DNA of 64,000 nucleotides from JALYUM01 sp036688685 (GCF_036688685.1 NZ_JAQQPS010000010.1:162305-226304), one strand, 5' to 3'; counted from the stretch's first letter, positions 15,901 to 25,414 are shown. Numbers and translations: made by a program. The notes: a model not told the origin generated them from the letters alone.

Positions 15901-18348
15901 ATGACTAACCTGTCAAATGGCGCATTCAACACGCCGGGGGGCCGCACCCCTGGCGTCGATACGGCTTACGTCGCGGCGTTCGAAAACCTGCGCATGACCG
16001 ATGTGGAATCGGTCGGCGGCAAGAACGCATCGCTCGGTGAAATGATCAGCCAGCTCGCCGGCGCCGGCGTGTCGGTGCCGACCGGCTTCGCCACCACCGC
16101 GCTGGCGTTCCGTGATTTCCTCAACCATGCCGTCGATGGCGGCGCGTCGCTGGGCGACCGCATTGCCACCCGCCTCGAAGGCCTCGACATCGACGACGTG
16201 CGCTCGCTGGCCGCCGCCGGCGCCGAGATCCGCACCTGGATCGTCGAAACGCCATTCCAGCCGCGCCTGGAAGAAGACATCCGCAGTTTCTACGCCCGCC
16301 TGGTCGCCGATTCCGATGTCGAAATGTCGTTCGCCGTGCGCTCGTCGGCCACCGCCGAAGACTTGCCGGATGCATCGTTTGCTGGCCAGCAGGAGTCGTT
16401 CCTGAACGTGGTCGGCATCGACAACGTGTTAGAGGCAATGAAGCACGTGTTCGCCTCGCTGTACAACGACCGCGCCATCTCGTACCGCGTCCATAAGGGT
16501 TTTACCCACGCTGAAGTGGCCCTGTCGGCCGGCGTGCAGCGCATGGTGCGCTCGGACGTGGGCGCCGCCGGCGTCATGTTCACCATCGACACCGAGTCCG
16601 GTTTCAAGGACGTCGTCTTCATCACCTCCAGCTATGGCCTTGGCGAAACGGTGGTGCAGGGCGCCGTCAATCCCGACGAGTTTTACGTGCACAAACCGAT
16701 GCTGCAACTGGGGAAATCGCCGGTCATCCGCCGCAACATCGGCTCGAAACTGATCAAGATGGAATTCACCAACGAAGCCAAAGCCGGCCGTTCCGTGAAA
16801 ACTGTCGATGTGCCGATCGAAATGCGCAACCGTTACTCGCTGACCGACGAAGAAGTCGTGCAGCTGGCCAAGTATGCCGTCATCATCGAGAACCACTATG
16901 GCCGCGCGATGGACATCGAGTGGGGCAAGGACGGTCGCGACGGCAAGCTGTTCATCCTGCAGGCGCGTCCTGAAACGGTGAAGTCGCAGCAGAAATCGAC
17001 CGACGCCCAGCTGCGCTACAAGATGAAAGGCACCGGCACCGTGCTGGTCCAGGGCCGCGCCATCGGTCAGAAAATCGGCGCCGGTCCCGTGCGCGTTATC
17101 AGCGACCCGTCGCAAATGGAGCGCGTGCAACCAGGCGACGTGCTGGTTGCCGACATGACCGACCCGAACTGGGAACCGGTCATGAAGCGCGCCGCGGCGA
17201 TTGTCACCAACCGCGGTGGCCGCACCTGCCACGCGGCGATCATCGCCCGTGAACTGGGCGTGCCGGCCGTGGTCGGTTGCGGCGACGCCACCGAAATCCT
17301 CAAGGACGGCACCTTTGTCACCGTCTCCTGCGCCGAAGGCGACGAGGGCAAGATCTACGACGGCTTGCTGGAAACCGAAATTTCCGAAGTCGAGCAGGGT
17401 GAACTGCCAGCCATCAAGACGAAGATCATGCTCAACGTCGGCAACCCGCAACTGGCCTTCGACTTCCAGTCGGTGCCGAACGGCGGTGTGGGCCTGGCGC
17501 GCCTGGAATTCATCATCAACAACAATATCGGCGTGCACCCGAAGGCCATCCTCGAGTACCCGAATATCGATGCCGACCTGAAGAAAGCCGTGGAATCGGT
17601 GGCGCGCGGCCACGCCTCCCCGAAAGCGTTTTATATCGACAAACTGGCCGAAGGCATTGCCACCATTGCCGCTGCGTTCTGGCCAAAACCGGTCATCGTG
17701 CGCCTGTCCGATTTCAAATCGAACGAGTACAAGAAGCTGATCGGCGGTTCGCGTTACGAGCCGGACGAAGAAAACCCGATGCTCGGTTTCCGCGGCGTGG
17801 CGCGCTACCTGTCGCCTGATTTCGCCGAAGCGTTCGAAATGGAATGCGAAGCGATGAAGCGTGTGCGCAACGACATGGGCCTGACCAACGTCGAGATCAT
17901 GGTGCCGTTCGTGCGTACCCTGGGCCAGGCTGAAAAAGTCATCGGCCTGCTGGGCAAGAACGGCCTGAAGCGCGGCGAAAATGGCCTGCGCGTCATCATG
18001 ATGTGCGAAGTGCCATCGAACGCGATCCTGGCCGAGCAGTTCCTGGAACACTTCGACGGTTTCTCGATCGGTTCGAACGACCTGACCCAGCTGACCCTGG
18101 GCCTGGACCGCGATTCCGGTATGGCCTTGCTGGCAGCCGATTTCGACGAGCGCGATCCGGCCGTGAAAGCCTTGCTGTCGCTGGCGATTGCCGCTTGCCT
18201 CAAAAAGGGCAAGTACATCGGCATCTGCGGCCAGGGCCCATCGGATAATCCTGACTTTGCCCAGTGGCTGGTGGATCAGGGCATCGAGTCGATGTCGCTG
18301 AACCCGGATTCGGTCATCGATACCTGGAAAAAGCTGGCCGGCATTTAA
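15901..18348 (+). CDS. ppsA: Phosphoenolpyruvate synthase
   Basis: PEP synthase converts pyruvate and ATP to PEP, AMP and phosphate for gluconeogenesis. The 815-residue protein has the three expected parts. The ATP-grasp-like domain (about 25-370) includes SVGGKNASLGEM and SFAVRSSATAEDLPDASFAG. The phosphohistidine domain has NRGGRTCHAAIIARELGVPA with the catalytic H444. The PEP/pyruvate-binding barrel ends with GSNDLTQLTLGLDRDSG and GICGQGPSD. I place the start at the ATG 15901, preceded by TAAGGG; the open frame runs 30 codons further upstream, but those residues are low-complexity and basic. The divergent ppsR product controls it. Confidence 0.96.
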   Translation: MTNLSNGAFNTPGGRTPGVDTAYVAAFENLRMTDVESVGGKNASLGEMISQLAGAGVSVPTGFATTALAFRDFLNHAVDGGASLGDRIATRLEGLDIDDVRSLAAAGAEIRTWIVETPFQPRLEEDIRSFYARLVADSDVEMSFAVRSSATAEDLPDASFAGQQESFLNVVGIDNVLEAMKHVFASLYNDRAISYRVHKGFTHAEVALSAGVQRMVRSDVGAAGVMFTIDTESGFKDVVFITSSYGLGETVVQGAVNPDEFYVHKPMLQLGKSPVIRRNIGSKLIKMEFTNEAKAGRSVKTVDVPIEMRNRYSLTDEEVVQLAKYAVIIENHYGRAMDIEWGKDGRDGKLFILQARPETVKSQQKSTDAQLRYKMKGTGTVLVQGRAIGQKIGAGPVRVISDPSQMERVQPGDVLVADMTDPNWEPVMKRAAAIVTNRGGRTCHAAIIARELGVPAVVGCGDATEILKDGTFVTVSCAEGDEGKIYDGLLETEISEVEQGELPAIKTKIMLNVGNPQLAFDFQSVPNGGVGLARLEFIINNNIGVHPKAILEYPNIDADLKKAVESVARGHASPKAFYIDKLAEGIATIAAAFWPKPVIVRLSDFKSNEYKKLIGGSRYEPDEENPMLGFRGVARYLSPDFAEAFEMECEAMKRVRNDMGLTNVEIMVPFVRTLGQAEKVIGLLGKNGLKRGENGLRVIMMCEVPSNAILAEQFLEHFDGFSIGSNDLTQLTLGLDRDSGMALLAADFDERDPAVKALLSLAIAACLKKGKYIGICGQGPSDNPDFAQWLVDQGIESMSLNPDSVIDTWKKLAGI

Positions 18349-18439
18349 GCAATTGACTAGGCGCAAAAATAGGGTGAAACTCGCAGTATCGGAAACGAGA
18401 TAACCTGGCCATCAAACATTTTTGCGCTGAATGTAAACA

Positions 18440-18474
18440 ACCCTCGTCGCCTTTGCAGGCGGCGGGGGTTTTTG
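18440..18474 (+). terminator. Intrinsic terminator after ppsA
   Basis: A 12-bp stem with two G-U pairs (left arm 18440-18451, loop TTTGCA, right arm 18458-18469) is followed by a run of T residues. It lies 92 bases after the ppsA stop and before the NfeD gene, which therefore has its own promoter. Confidence 0.85.
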
Positions 18475-18510
18475 TATTCTGAACGGGCGATATCAAAACA
18501 GGAGACAACC

Positions 18511-18933
18511 ATGGCGGACTGGATGGTATGGCTGGCGGCAGCCGGCGTACTGATCGTGCTGGAGCTATTTACCGGCACATTTTATTTATTGATGATGGCG
18601 CTGGGCCTCGCGTTCGGCGCGCTGGCGGCGTGGCTTGGCGCAACGATGCCGATGCAGACGATTGTTGCGGCCGTGGTCGGCATCGTTGCCACCGGCCTGC
18701 TGCACCGCAGCCGCCTGGGCCGCCCGCCCAGACTCGATCCCGCGCGCGACAAGAACGTGAATATGGACATCGGCCAGCAACTGGCCGTGGACACCTGGCA
18801 CGACGGCCACGCGCGCGTGATGTACCGTGGCGCGCTGTGGGATGTCGAGCTGGGACCCGGCGCGCAGCCGGCAGCAGGAGATTTTCGCATTGTCGAAGTG
18901 CAGGGCAGTCGCCTGATCGTGGCCAACGCCTGA
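18511..18933 (+). CDS. NfeD family membrane protein
   Basis: The 140-residue protein has two to three N-terminal hydrophobic segments (about 5-75) and a C-terminal OB-fold-like soluble part (GQQLAVDTWHDGHARVMYRG, then LWDVEL). This is the short NfeD type without the serine protease domain. NfeD proteins partner SPFH/stomatin proteins in membrane quality control, and such a gene lies 30 bases downstream. The ATG at 18511 is preceded by CAGGAGA at good spacing; the upstream in-frame ATG at 18472 lies at the terminator tail and is not used. Confidence 0.92.
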   Translation: MADWMVWLAAAGVLIVLELFTGTFYLLMMALGLAFGALAAWLGATMPMQTIVAAVVGIVATGLLHRSRLGRPPRLDPARDKNVNMDIGQQLAVDTWHDGHARVMYRGALWDVELGPGAQPAAGDFRIVEVQGSRLIVANA

Positions 18934-18963
18934 ATGCAATATCCTTACATTTAAAGGCTTTAT

Positions 18964-19884
18964 ATGGAATTTTCTTTCGGTACCGTCGCACTGGTTTTTT
19001 TCGTCATCGCCATGGTGTTCGTCTTCAAGACGATCAATGTGGTGCCGCAGCAGCACGCCTGGGTGGTCGAGCGCCTCGGCAAATACCATGCGACGCTCGC
19101 GCCCGGCCTGAACATCGTGGTGCCGTTCATCGATCGCATCGCCTACAAGCACATCCTCAAGGAGATCCCGCTGGACGTGCCGCCGCAGGTCTGCATCACG
19201 CGCGACAACACGCAGTTGCAGGTCGACGGCATCCTGTACTTCCAGATCACCGATCCGATGCGCGCCTCGTACGGTTCGTCGAATTACATCCAGGCCATCA
19301 CGCAGCTGGCGCAGACGACCTTGCGTTCCGTGATCGGCAAGATGGAACTCGACAAGACCTTCGAAGAGCGCGACCACATCAACACCACCATCGTCAACGC
19401 CATCGACGAGTCGGCCGCGAACTGGGGCGTGAAAGTGCTGCGCTACGAAATCAAGGATTTGACGCCGCCGAAAGAAATCCTGCACGCGATGCAGGCGCAA
19501 ATTACCGCCGAGCGCGAAAAGCGCGCCCTGATCGCCGCGTCTGAAGGGCGCCGCCAGGAACAGATCAACATCGCCAGCGGCGAGCGCGAAGCGTCGATTG
19601 CCCGCTCGGAAGGCGAAAAGCAGGCGTCGATCAACCGCGCCCACGGTGAAGCCGCCGCCATCGTCGCGCTGGCCGAAGCGAGCGCCGATGCACTGCGCAA
19701 GGTGGGCGCCGCGATTCGCGAGCCGGGTGGGCAGGATGCCGTCAACCTGCGCGTGGCCGAAGAATACGTGGATGCATTCGCCAACCTGGCCAAGACCAAC
19801 AATTCCATCATCGTGCCGGCCAACTTGAGCGATATGAGTGGCCTGATCGCCAGCGCCATGCAGATCGTCAAGGTGCAGAAATAA
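18964..19884 (+). CDS. qmcA: SPFH/stomatin-like membrane protein (QmcA type)
   Basis: The 306-residue protein has one N-terminal membrane helix (about 5-25) and a SPFH/Band 7 domain (NVVPQQHAWVVERLGKYHAT through PPKEILHAMQAQITAEREKR). A long alanine/glutamate-rich coiled coil (SEGRRQEQINIASGEREASI) precedes a short C-terminus. Family members form oligomeric cages around membrane proteases or microdomains. It follows the NfeD gene, the conserved partner, in one transcription unit. Confidence 0.93.
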   Translation: MEFSFGTVALVFFVIAMVFVFKTINVVPQQHAWVVERLGKYHATLAPGLNIVVPFIDRIAYKHILKEIPLDVPPQVCITRDNTQLQVDGILYFQITDPMRASYGSSNYIQAITQLAQTTLRSVIGKMELDKTFEERDHINTTIVNAIDESAANWGVKVLRYEIKDLTPPKEILHAMQAQITAEREKRALIAASEGRRQEQINIASGEREASIARSEGEKQASINRAHGEAAAIVALAEASADALRKVGAAIREPGGQDAVNLRVAEEYVDAFANLAKTNNSIIVPANLSDMSGLIASAMQIVKVQK

Positions 19885-19904
19885 GCGCAGCCATTGACAC
19901 GGCG

Positions 19905-20303
19905 GTGGCGCCGCCGCTGGCACCACCGGTCAGTGCCGTGCAAGCCAGGTATGCGCTGCTGGGCGTCTTTTTCTTCAGTACGTCGATCGAGCTGTTTGCG
20001 CCGTTGGCGGCACTGCTGGTACTGAACCTCCTGTCCAGCTTTTGCATTTTTCTATGGTATTGCCGTGACCGCGATGCAACTGGCCGACGCCGCTCACTGG
20101 GCCGTAATATCGGCATCATCTTGTTACCCTTCATCGCCGTGCCCTGGTACCTGATGCGTCGCCAGCCACTGCGCGGCAAGGCCAGGGCGCTGCTGCGCTT
20201 TGTTGGCTTTGTCGGCCTGATGATGTCGGCGGGTTTGGCCGGGGCACTGCTTACGGCGCTGATTGCCGGATTGCTCGGGATGGATTTTGGGCCGACGGTA
20301 TGA
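19905..20303 (+). CDS. Small membrane protein, unknown function
   Basis: The 132-residue frame starts at a GTG 20 bases after the SPFH stop. It has three to four hydrophobic segments (about 15-50, 68-85 and 95-125) with a polar RDRDATGRRRSLG loop before the PWYLMRR motif. Small betaproteobacterial membrane proteins with a charged D-R loop followed by PWYL are common but uncharacterised. The start codon is uncertain. The function is unknown; by position it could be co-transcribed with the NfeD/SPFH genes. Confidence 0.65.
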   Translation: MAPPLAPPVSAVQARYALLGVFFFSTSIELFAPLAALLVLNLLSSFCIFLWYCRDRDATGRRRSLGRNIGIILLPFIAVPWYLMRRQPLRGKARALLRFVGFVGLMMSAGLAGALLTALIAGLLGMDFGPTV

Positions 20304-20456
20304 ACCTGCCACGCGACGCAGGCCGGCCGGGGGCCCTGTTCGATGAGATTGCGTTTCCGGCGACTGTCAGCGTTTGAGATGTGACGCTGGATAAAAAGAC
20401 GGCGTTCGATGGGGCGCCTGATACGGCTTGAACGCTGGCCATTCCTGGGGATCGAC

Positions 20457-20996
20457 ATGAGCAGGCGAAAACCGAGGCGGGTCACAAAAAAACCTGAATC
20501 TGCGACGACATGGCCGGAACGCATTCTGTTTATCTCCTGTGTCTTTACCCTGGCCGGTCTCTCCTTTCTGTTTCAAGACGACGTGGTGGTCCCGCACTGC
20601 ATGCCTGGCGCCATTTCTGGCGTGGTGTCGAATTCCCAGTTGAACGGCAGGCTTGTTCACAGTGGGACAAAATTTTTTATCGATATCGGCGATCGTGAAG
20701 AACATGTGCTCGCAAAGTGTGTCAAACAATCATGTTCGGGGCCATACGAAATCCTTGCGCATGAAACCATCGGAGTGGCAGTGCACGCCGAGTTTTGCGG
20801 TCCGTTTCTTACTGGCGTTGCACTGAACCAAAAAACCGTTTTTGCACAGCAGCCGCCGACCCAGGCAGACATCGACAGGGACGCCCAGGTACGCTGGGAA
20901 ATGGGGATGGTCTGTCTGATTTATCTGGCGGTTGTTGCGCTGTATTTCACCAGGCGATTCGTCAAATGGCGCCGTGCCACAGCGCCAACACGGTGA
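20457..20996 (+). CDS. Membrane protein with extracytoplasmic domain, unknown function
   Basis: The 179-residue protein has a basic N-terminus, a first membrane helix (about 22-40), an exported loop of roughly 100 residues with four cysteines (including AKCVKQSC), and a second helix near the C-terminus (MGMVCLIYLAVVALYF). The ATG at 20457 is preceded by TGGGGATC, a better start than the in-frame ATG at 20409. No family was recognised. It is convergent with the siderophore receptor gene. Confidence 0.7.
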   Translation: MSRRKPRRVTKKPESATTWPERILFISCVFTLAGLSFLFQDDVVVPHCMPGAISGVVSNSQLNGRLVHSGTKFFIDIGDREEHVLAKCVKQSCSGPYEILAHETIGVAVHAEFCGPFLTGVALNQKTVFAQQPPTQADIDRDAQVRWEMGMVCLIYLAVVALYFTRRFVKWRRATAPTR

Positions 20997-21050
20997 TGCA
21001 ACGGGTCGCGCGACCGCCTGCCAGGCCGCGCTTCGTGCGTCACTTGTCTA

Positions 21051-23252
21051 TCAGAAGTTGACCGTGCCGGAGACCACCAAGGTGCGCGGCGCGCCCACCA
21101 CCAGGTAGCCTGCGCCAGGGTAGCCACCGGACGAGGCCCAGTAGCTCTTGTCGGTCACGTTGTCCACGCGCGCTCGCCAGGTCACGTCATGCTCGGCGAA
21201 CTTCATGGCGTAGCTCACGCCCAGATCGAGGCGGGTCCACGAGGGCAACTTCTGCGTGTTGGCGCCGTCGGCAAACTGCGTGGCGGTGTACAGCACGCGG
21301 GCATTCAGATTCAGGCCCGGCAGATTCGGCACATCCCACTCGCCGCCCAGGTTCAGCTGGGTTTTCGGTACGCCGATGGCATCCTTGCCCTGGTTCACCG
21401 CGCCGGCCGTGGTCACTTGCTCTGCGTCGAGCAGGGTCAGGCCGCCCAACAAGCGCAGGCCCTGTACCGGGATGCCGAACACCGATAACTCCAGCCCGCG
21501 GTTGCGCTGCTCGCCATACACGTCGAAACGGGGACCGACGATATAGGCGGCCGGTTGCGCAGTGGTGAACAGCGCAGCGCTGATGCCGAATTTGCCGCTG
21601 TCATACTTGATGCCGATTTCTTTCTGTTCCGACTTGTACGGCGCAAACGCGTCGCCGACGTTGTCGATCGGTGCGCTGGTGCCATCGGCGCGGATGTAGG
21701 TGCCGGATGCGACCGGTCCAGTCTGCAACGCTTCGATGTAGTTGGCGTACAGCGACACGCCTTTCATGGGCTTGAAGACAATCCCCGCCACCGGCATGTT
21801 GGCGGTCTGGTCGTAATGCGATTCGCGCACGCCCGTGTTGTAGTTAAAGCCGTCCGAGCGAATGCGCTGGTGGCGCAGCCCCACCGTCAGCAGTACCTTG
21901 TCGTCCAGCATGGCCAGCGTGTCGGCCACGGCGTAGCTGGTCAGATCGGCGCTGGCGGTGACGTGCGGGCTGCTCATGCTGCCGGCAGGGAAATAGCTGG
22001 TGTCCGGGGAAGGGCGATCGACCGGGCGATAGATATTCGTGGCCACGCCGGCAAAATTGCTGATCGCATAGGCATTGCGGAACTCGGACGAGTAGGCCGA
22101 TGCGGTGCCGCTCAAGGTGTGGCCGATGGTTCCCGTGCGGAAGGTGCCGCGCATGCCCACTTCGCCGGTGCTCACCTTATCTTTGCGCACATTGTCAAAG
22201 CGGTAGATGCTGGCGTCACCCGCGCCATTGCTGACCGTCGGTGAACCGAGTGCATTGAATTCGTCGCCGCTGCGCGCACCCAGTGCCGCCCATGCCACCA
22301 CGTTTTTGGCCAGGTTGACTTCCCCGCGCAGCGTGCCGAAGGTGTCGCGCTCGGTCGAGTATGCCCATGGCTGGGAGAAATTGCTGCTGGCATCCGGCGC
22401 GGCAATCATCGGCACACCGAAGCCCAGCGTCACGCTGGGACGCGGGTTGCTCAGTTTGTGGTCCTGGTAGCCAACGTCGGCCGACAGGCGATAGCCGTCG
22501 CCGCGGTAATCCATGCCCACCGCCAGCACCGAGAGTTGGCGCGATTCGCGGTCGATGGCGGTGTCGCCATCGCGCCGCACGGCATTCACGCGCACGCCGA
22601 AACGATCGCCTTCGCCGAAGCGGCGCGAAATATCCGTCGCGACATACGCCTGGCCGCCCGATTCGACGCCGACAGTCACTTGCGTGAGCGGCGTGTTGGC
22701 CGCGCGCTTTGGCAGCAGGTTGATGGCGCCGCCGTTGCCGCCGCCGCCAGGCGCCGCGGCACCGTTGATGAAACTGTTCGCGCCACGAAACACTTCGACG
22801 CGCTCGAGCAGTTCGGACGCGACAAACTGGCGCGGCAGCAAGCCATACAGGCCGTTGTAGGCCAGATCATCCGAGTTCAGCGGAAAACCGCGGATTACGT
22901 ACAGTTCCTGGTAATTGCCGAAACCGCGCGCCACGCGTACCGACGGATCGTTCTGGACGACGTCGGCAACGCTCCTGGCCTGCTGGTCCGCGATGATGGC
23001 CTGGGTGTAGTTGGTGCTGTTGAACGGCGTGTCCATGATGTCGACATTGCCCAGCAAGCCGAGGCGCCCGCCGCGCGCCACCTGGCCACCGGCGTAGGCC
23101 GCCGGCAAGCCTTGCGCCGAGGCGTCGGCCGAGGCGCGCACGACCACCGTTGGCATGGCCTCGGTGTCGGCGGATTGCGCGAAGGCGCTGCCAGCCATCA
23201 TCAGGAGAGCGGCGAGGGCGAGGGGAGTGCGGCGAAAATGGACAGGCTTCAT
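21051..23252 (-). CDS. TonB-dependent siderophore receptor
   Basis: The 733-residue outer-membrane receptor has a signal peptide (cleavage after SAFAQ, about residue 26), a TonB box-like PTVVVRA and a plug typical of ferric-siderophore receptors (DIMDTPFNSTNYT, SVADVVQNDPSVRVARGFGN, YVIRGFPLNSDDLAYNG, RVEVFRGANSFINGAA). The barrel ends in an aromatic residue (VSGTVNF). It resembles FhuA/FcuA-type hydroxamate receptors. Two Fur-box-like sequences lie upstream and a PepSY membrane protein is divergent, all consistent with iron acquisition. Confidence 0.94.
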   Translation of the reverse strand: MKPVHFRRTPLALAALLMMAGSAFAQSADTEAMPTVVVRASADASAQGLPAAYAGGQVARGGRLGLLGNVDIMDTPFNSTNYTQAIIADQQARSVADVVQNDPSVRVARGFGNYQELYVIRGFPLNSDDLAYNGLYGLLPRQFVASELLERVEVFRGANSFINGAAAPGGGGNGGAINLLPKRAANTPLTQVTVGVESGGQAYVATDISRRFGEGDRFGVRVNAVRRDGDTAIDRESRQLSVLAVGMDYRGDGYRLSADVGYQDHKLSNPRPSVTLGFGVPMIAAPDASSNFSQPWAYSTERDTFGTLRGEVNLAKNVVAWAALGARSGDEFNALGSPTVSNGAGDASIYRFDNVRKDKVSTGEVGMRGTFRTGTIGHTLSGTASAYSSEFRNAYAISNFAGVATNIYRPVDRPSPDTSYFPAGSMSSPHVTASADLTSYAVADTLAMLDDKVLLTVGLRHQRIRSDGFNYNTGVRESHYDQTANMPVAGIVFKPMKGVSLYANYIEALQTGPVASGTYIRADGTSAPIDNVGDAFAPYKSEQKEIGIKYDSGKFGISAALFTTAQPAAYIVGPRFDVYGEQRNRGLELSVFGIPVQGLRLLGGLTLLDAEQVTTAGAVNQGKDAIGVPKTQLNLGGEWDVPNLPGLNLNARVLYTATQFADGANTQKLPSWTRLDLGVSYAMKFAEHDVTWRARVDNVTDKSYWASSGGYPGAGYLVVGAPRTLVVSGTVNF

Positions 23253-23273
23253 TGTGTGTGCACGTTATTTTTG

Positions 23274-23292
23274 AATGAGAATGGTTCGCATT
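23274..23292. promoter_or_regulatory. Fur box-like site, proximal to the receptor gene
   Basis: AATGAGAATGGTTCGCATT is an imperfect palindrome (AATGAGAA / TTCGCATT) close to the Fur consensus repeats. It lies 22 bases upstream of the receptor start, so iron-loaded Fur could block its promoter. Confidence 0.75.
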
Positions 23293-23317
23293 ATATTCGT
23301 AATAGCTTGCCGCCGTA

Positions 23318-23336
23318 AATGAGAACCATTATTATC
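23318..23336. promoter_or_regulatory. Fur box-like site, proximal to the PepSY gene
   Basis: AATGAGAACCATTATTATC matches the Fur consensus hexamer pattern. It lies 30 bases upstream of the PepSY gene and 44 bases centre-to-centre from the other box, so both divergent genes are probably iron-repressed. Confidence 0.7.
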
Positions 23337-23365
23337 TGGGTCTTCACCTATCGTCCGATGCCGTC

Positions 23366-24499
23366 ATGACACCCAACACGCTGCGCCGCTGGTCCTGGAT
23401 CCACAAGTGGAGCAGTTTGATTTGCACCGTTTTCATGCTGCTGCTGTGCATCACCGGCCTGCCACTGATCTACCACCACGAAATCGTGCACGCGCTGGGC
23501 AATGACGTAGCCGCCCCCGTGATGCCGGATGACACCCCCCGTGCCGATATCGACAAGGTGATTGCCAGCGGCATGGCCGCGTATCCCGGCAAGATGATGA
23601 TGTACCTGTCGCAGGACAAGGACGAGCCGGGCATGTGGGCCCTGACGCTGGGCGATTCGCCGACTGACGAAAACTACAAGCCGCTGCTGGTCGATGCCCG
23701 CACCGCCCAGCTGCTGCCGGAGCCGCCGGTCGAGGGTGGTCCCTTCATGTCCCTGATGTTCCACCTGCACGTCGACCTGTACGCCGGCCTGTGGGGCAAG
23801 CTGTTCCTCGGCTTGATGGGCTTGCTGCTGATCGTCGCCCTGGTCTCCGGCGTGGTGCTGTACGCGCCCTTCATGCGCAAGCTGCAATTCGGCACGGTCC
23901 GTCACGAACGCAGCCGCCGCGTGCGCTGGCTCGACCTGCACAATGTGCTGGGCATCGTCACGCTGGTGTGGGCGCTGGTGGTCGGCAGCACCGGCATGAT
24001 CAATACCTGGGCCGACCTGCTGCTGAAGGTTTGGCAAAACACGGAACTGGCCGAGATGACGAAGCCGTACGCCGGCCTGCCGCCAGTCACCAAACTGGCG
24101 TCGATGCAGCAGGCCATCACCACCGCGCAGAACACGGCGCCCGGCATGGAAGTCGGCTTCGTCGCCTTCCCCGGCACGCCGTTCGCCACGCCGCACCATT
24201 ACGGCGTCTTCATGCATGGCGATTCGCCGCTGACCTCGCGCCTGCCCAAGCCGATTCTGATCGATGCCCAGACCGGCGTGGTGTCGGCCAGCGGCGACCT
24301 GCCGTGGTACCTGGCTGCGCTGCTGGTGTCGCAGCCGCTGCACTTCGGCGACTACGGCGGGCAAGCCCTGAAACTGTTGTGGGCCTTGCTCGACCTCGCC
24401 ACCATCGTGGTGCTGATCACGGGTTTATATTTGTGGCTGAAACGTGGCAGGGCAGCCGCTGCGAAGCCGGCCGAACAGCGCGCGCGCGAGGCGGCATGA
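23366..24499 (+). CDS. PepSY-associated TM protein (putative siderophore-iron reductase)
   Basis: The 377-residue inner-membrane protein has four main helices: SLICTVFMLLLCITGLPLIY near the N-terminus, LGLMGLLLIVALVSGVVLYA, LGIVTLVWALVVGSTGMI and LWALLDLATIVVLITGLYLW at the end. HHEI and conserved histidines (HLHVDLY, LDLHN) could ligate haem. PepSY_TM proteins next to TonB siderophore receptors are thought to help release iron by reduction at the inner membrane. It is divergent from the receptor with Fur boxes between, and coupled by a four-base overlap to a 57-residue membrane protein. Confidence 0.87.
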   Translation: MTPNTLRRWSWIHKWSSLICTVFMLLLCITGLPLIYHHEIVHALGNDVAAPVMPDDTPRADIDKVIASGMAAYPGKMMMYLSQDKDEPGMWALTLGDSPTDENYKPLLVDARTAQLLPEPPVEGGPFMSLMFHLHVDLYAGLWGKLFLGLMGLLLIVALVSGVVLYAPFMRKLQFGTVRHERSRRVRWLDLHNVLGIVTLVWALVVGSTGMINTWADLLLKVWQNTELAEMTKPYAGLPPVTKLASMQQAITTAQNTAPGMEVGFVAFPGTPFATPHHYGVFMHGDSPLTSRLPKPILIDAQTGVVSASGDLPWYLAALLVSQPLHFGDYGGQALKLLWALLDLATIVVLITGLYLWLKRGRAAAAKPAEQRAREAA

Positions 24500-24666
24500 T
24501 GCAGCCCTTCGGCCCCATCTGGACCGCGCCGGTCGTGCTCGGCATGCTGACCATCGTCGGCCTCGTCAGCGCGCTGGTCGGCGACGGCGTCTGGGATGCG
24601 CTGTCCGCGCTGACGCTCGGTGCCGTGGTGGCGGTGGGCGGGTATTACAGCCTGCGCCGGCCGTAA
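24496..24666 (+). CDS. Small membrane protein coupled to the PepSY gene
   Basis: A 56-codon frame (57 with stop; starts ATGATG) overlaps the PepSY stop by four bases. It has two hydrophobic segments (PIWTAPVVLGMLTIVGLVSA and ALTLGAVVAVGGYYSL) separated by GDGVWDAL. Small two-helix proteins with a DG-WD loop commonly follow PepSY iron-reductase genes and are probably accessory subunits. The function is not established. Confidence 0.75.
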   Translation: MMQPFGPIWTAPVVLGMLTIVGLVSALVGDGVWDALSALTLGAVVAVGGYYSLRRP

Positions 24667-24736
24667 GCCAGTCCTAAGCCTCGGCCGCCGCGAATCCCTT
24701 ATAACTGGTTATTACAACTATTTAAGGGGAGTCGCC

Positions 24737-25414
24737 ATGCGCAATATCAGTAGCAGGCTGTTTCGGGAAAACAAAGGGTTTATTTTGTTCCTGTGTTTGT
24801 TCGGCGTGTTCCGCACCGCCGTGGCAGACTGGAATCCGATCCCCTCGTCGTCGATGCACCCGAACTTGTTGGAAGGCGACGTGGTATTCGTCAATCGCCT
24901 CGCGTTCGACCTGAAACTGCCGCTGACCGATATCGTCGTCTCGCACCTGGGCGACCCGGTGCGCGGCGACGTCGTCACGTTTGCCTCGCCTAAGGACGGC
25001 ACCCGCCTCATCAAACGCATCGTGGCAGTACCGGGCGACGTTGTGGAAATGCGCAACGAGCAGCTGGTCATCAACGGCAAGGCGGCGCAATACCAGGTCC
25101 TCGACCAGGCCACCGAGAAACTTCCCGGCGGCGTGGCCGAGGCTTATCGCCTGCATGAAACCGTCGACGGGCGCGGCCACCGCATCCAGGTGATGCCGCA
25201 GCTGCAGGCACGAAGCAACTTCGCGCCAATCACCATTCCGGCCGACCAGTTCATGATGCTGGGGGATAACCGCGACAACAGCGCCGACTCGCGCTACATC
25301 GGCCTGGTGCCGCGCCACTTGCTGGTCGGGCGCGCGGTGCGGGTGCTGGTATCGGCCGACTACCAGGGCAACTGGGCACCGCGCACGGAGCGCTTCGGAA
25401 TGCGCCTGGAGTAA
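24737..25414 (+). CDS. lepB: Signal peptidase I
   Basis: This 225-residue membrane protease cleaves signal peptides on the periplasmic side. One N-terminal helix (about 13-30) precedes the catalytic serine in IPSSSMHP (S39) and the general-base lysine in RLIKRIVAVPGD (K93). The C-terminal box D/E is MLGDNRDNSADSRYIGLV. It is shorter than E. coli LepB and has a single helix, like accessory paralogues, so a second copy elsewhere in the genome is likely. The ATG at 24737 follows AAGGGGA at good spacing; the longer in-frame start lies in the upstream gene. Confidence 0.93.
   Translation: MRNISSRLFRENKGFILFLCLFGVFRTAVADWNPIPSSSMHPNLLEGDVVFVNRLAFDLKLPLTDIVVSHLGDPVRGDVVTFASPKDGTRLIKRIVAVPGDVVEMRNEQLVINGKAAQYQVLDQATEKLPGGVAEAYRLHETVDGRGHRIQVMPQLQARSNFAPITIPADQFMMLGDNRDNSADSRYIGLVPRHLLVGRAVRVLVSADYQGNWAPRTERFGMRLE

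Noticed and set aside
16429..18366. A 645-codon minus-strand open frame opposite ppsA
   Set aside because: It is the antisense shadow of a codon-biased, GC-rich gene; its translation has no recognisable domain.
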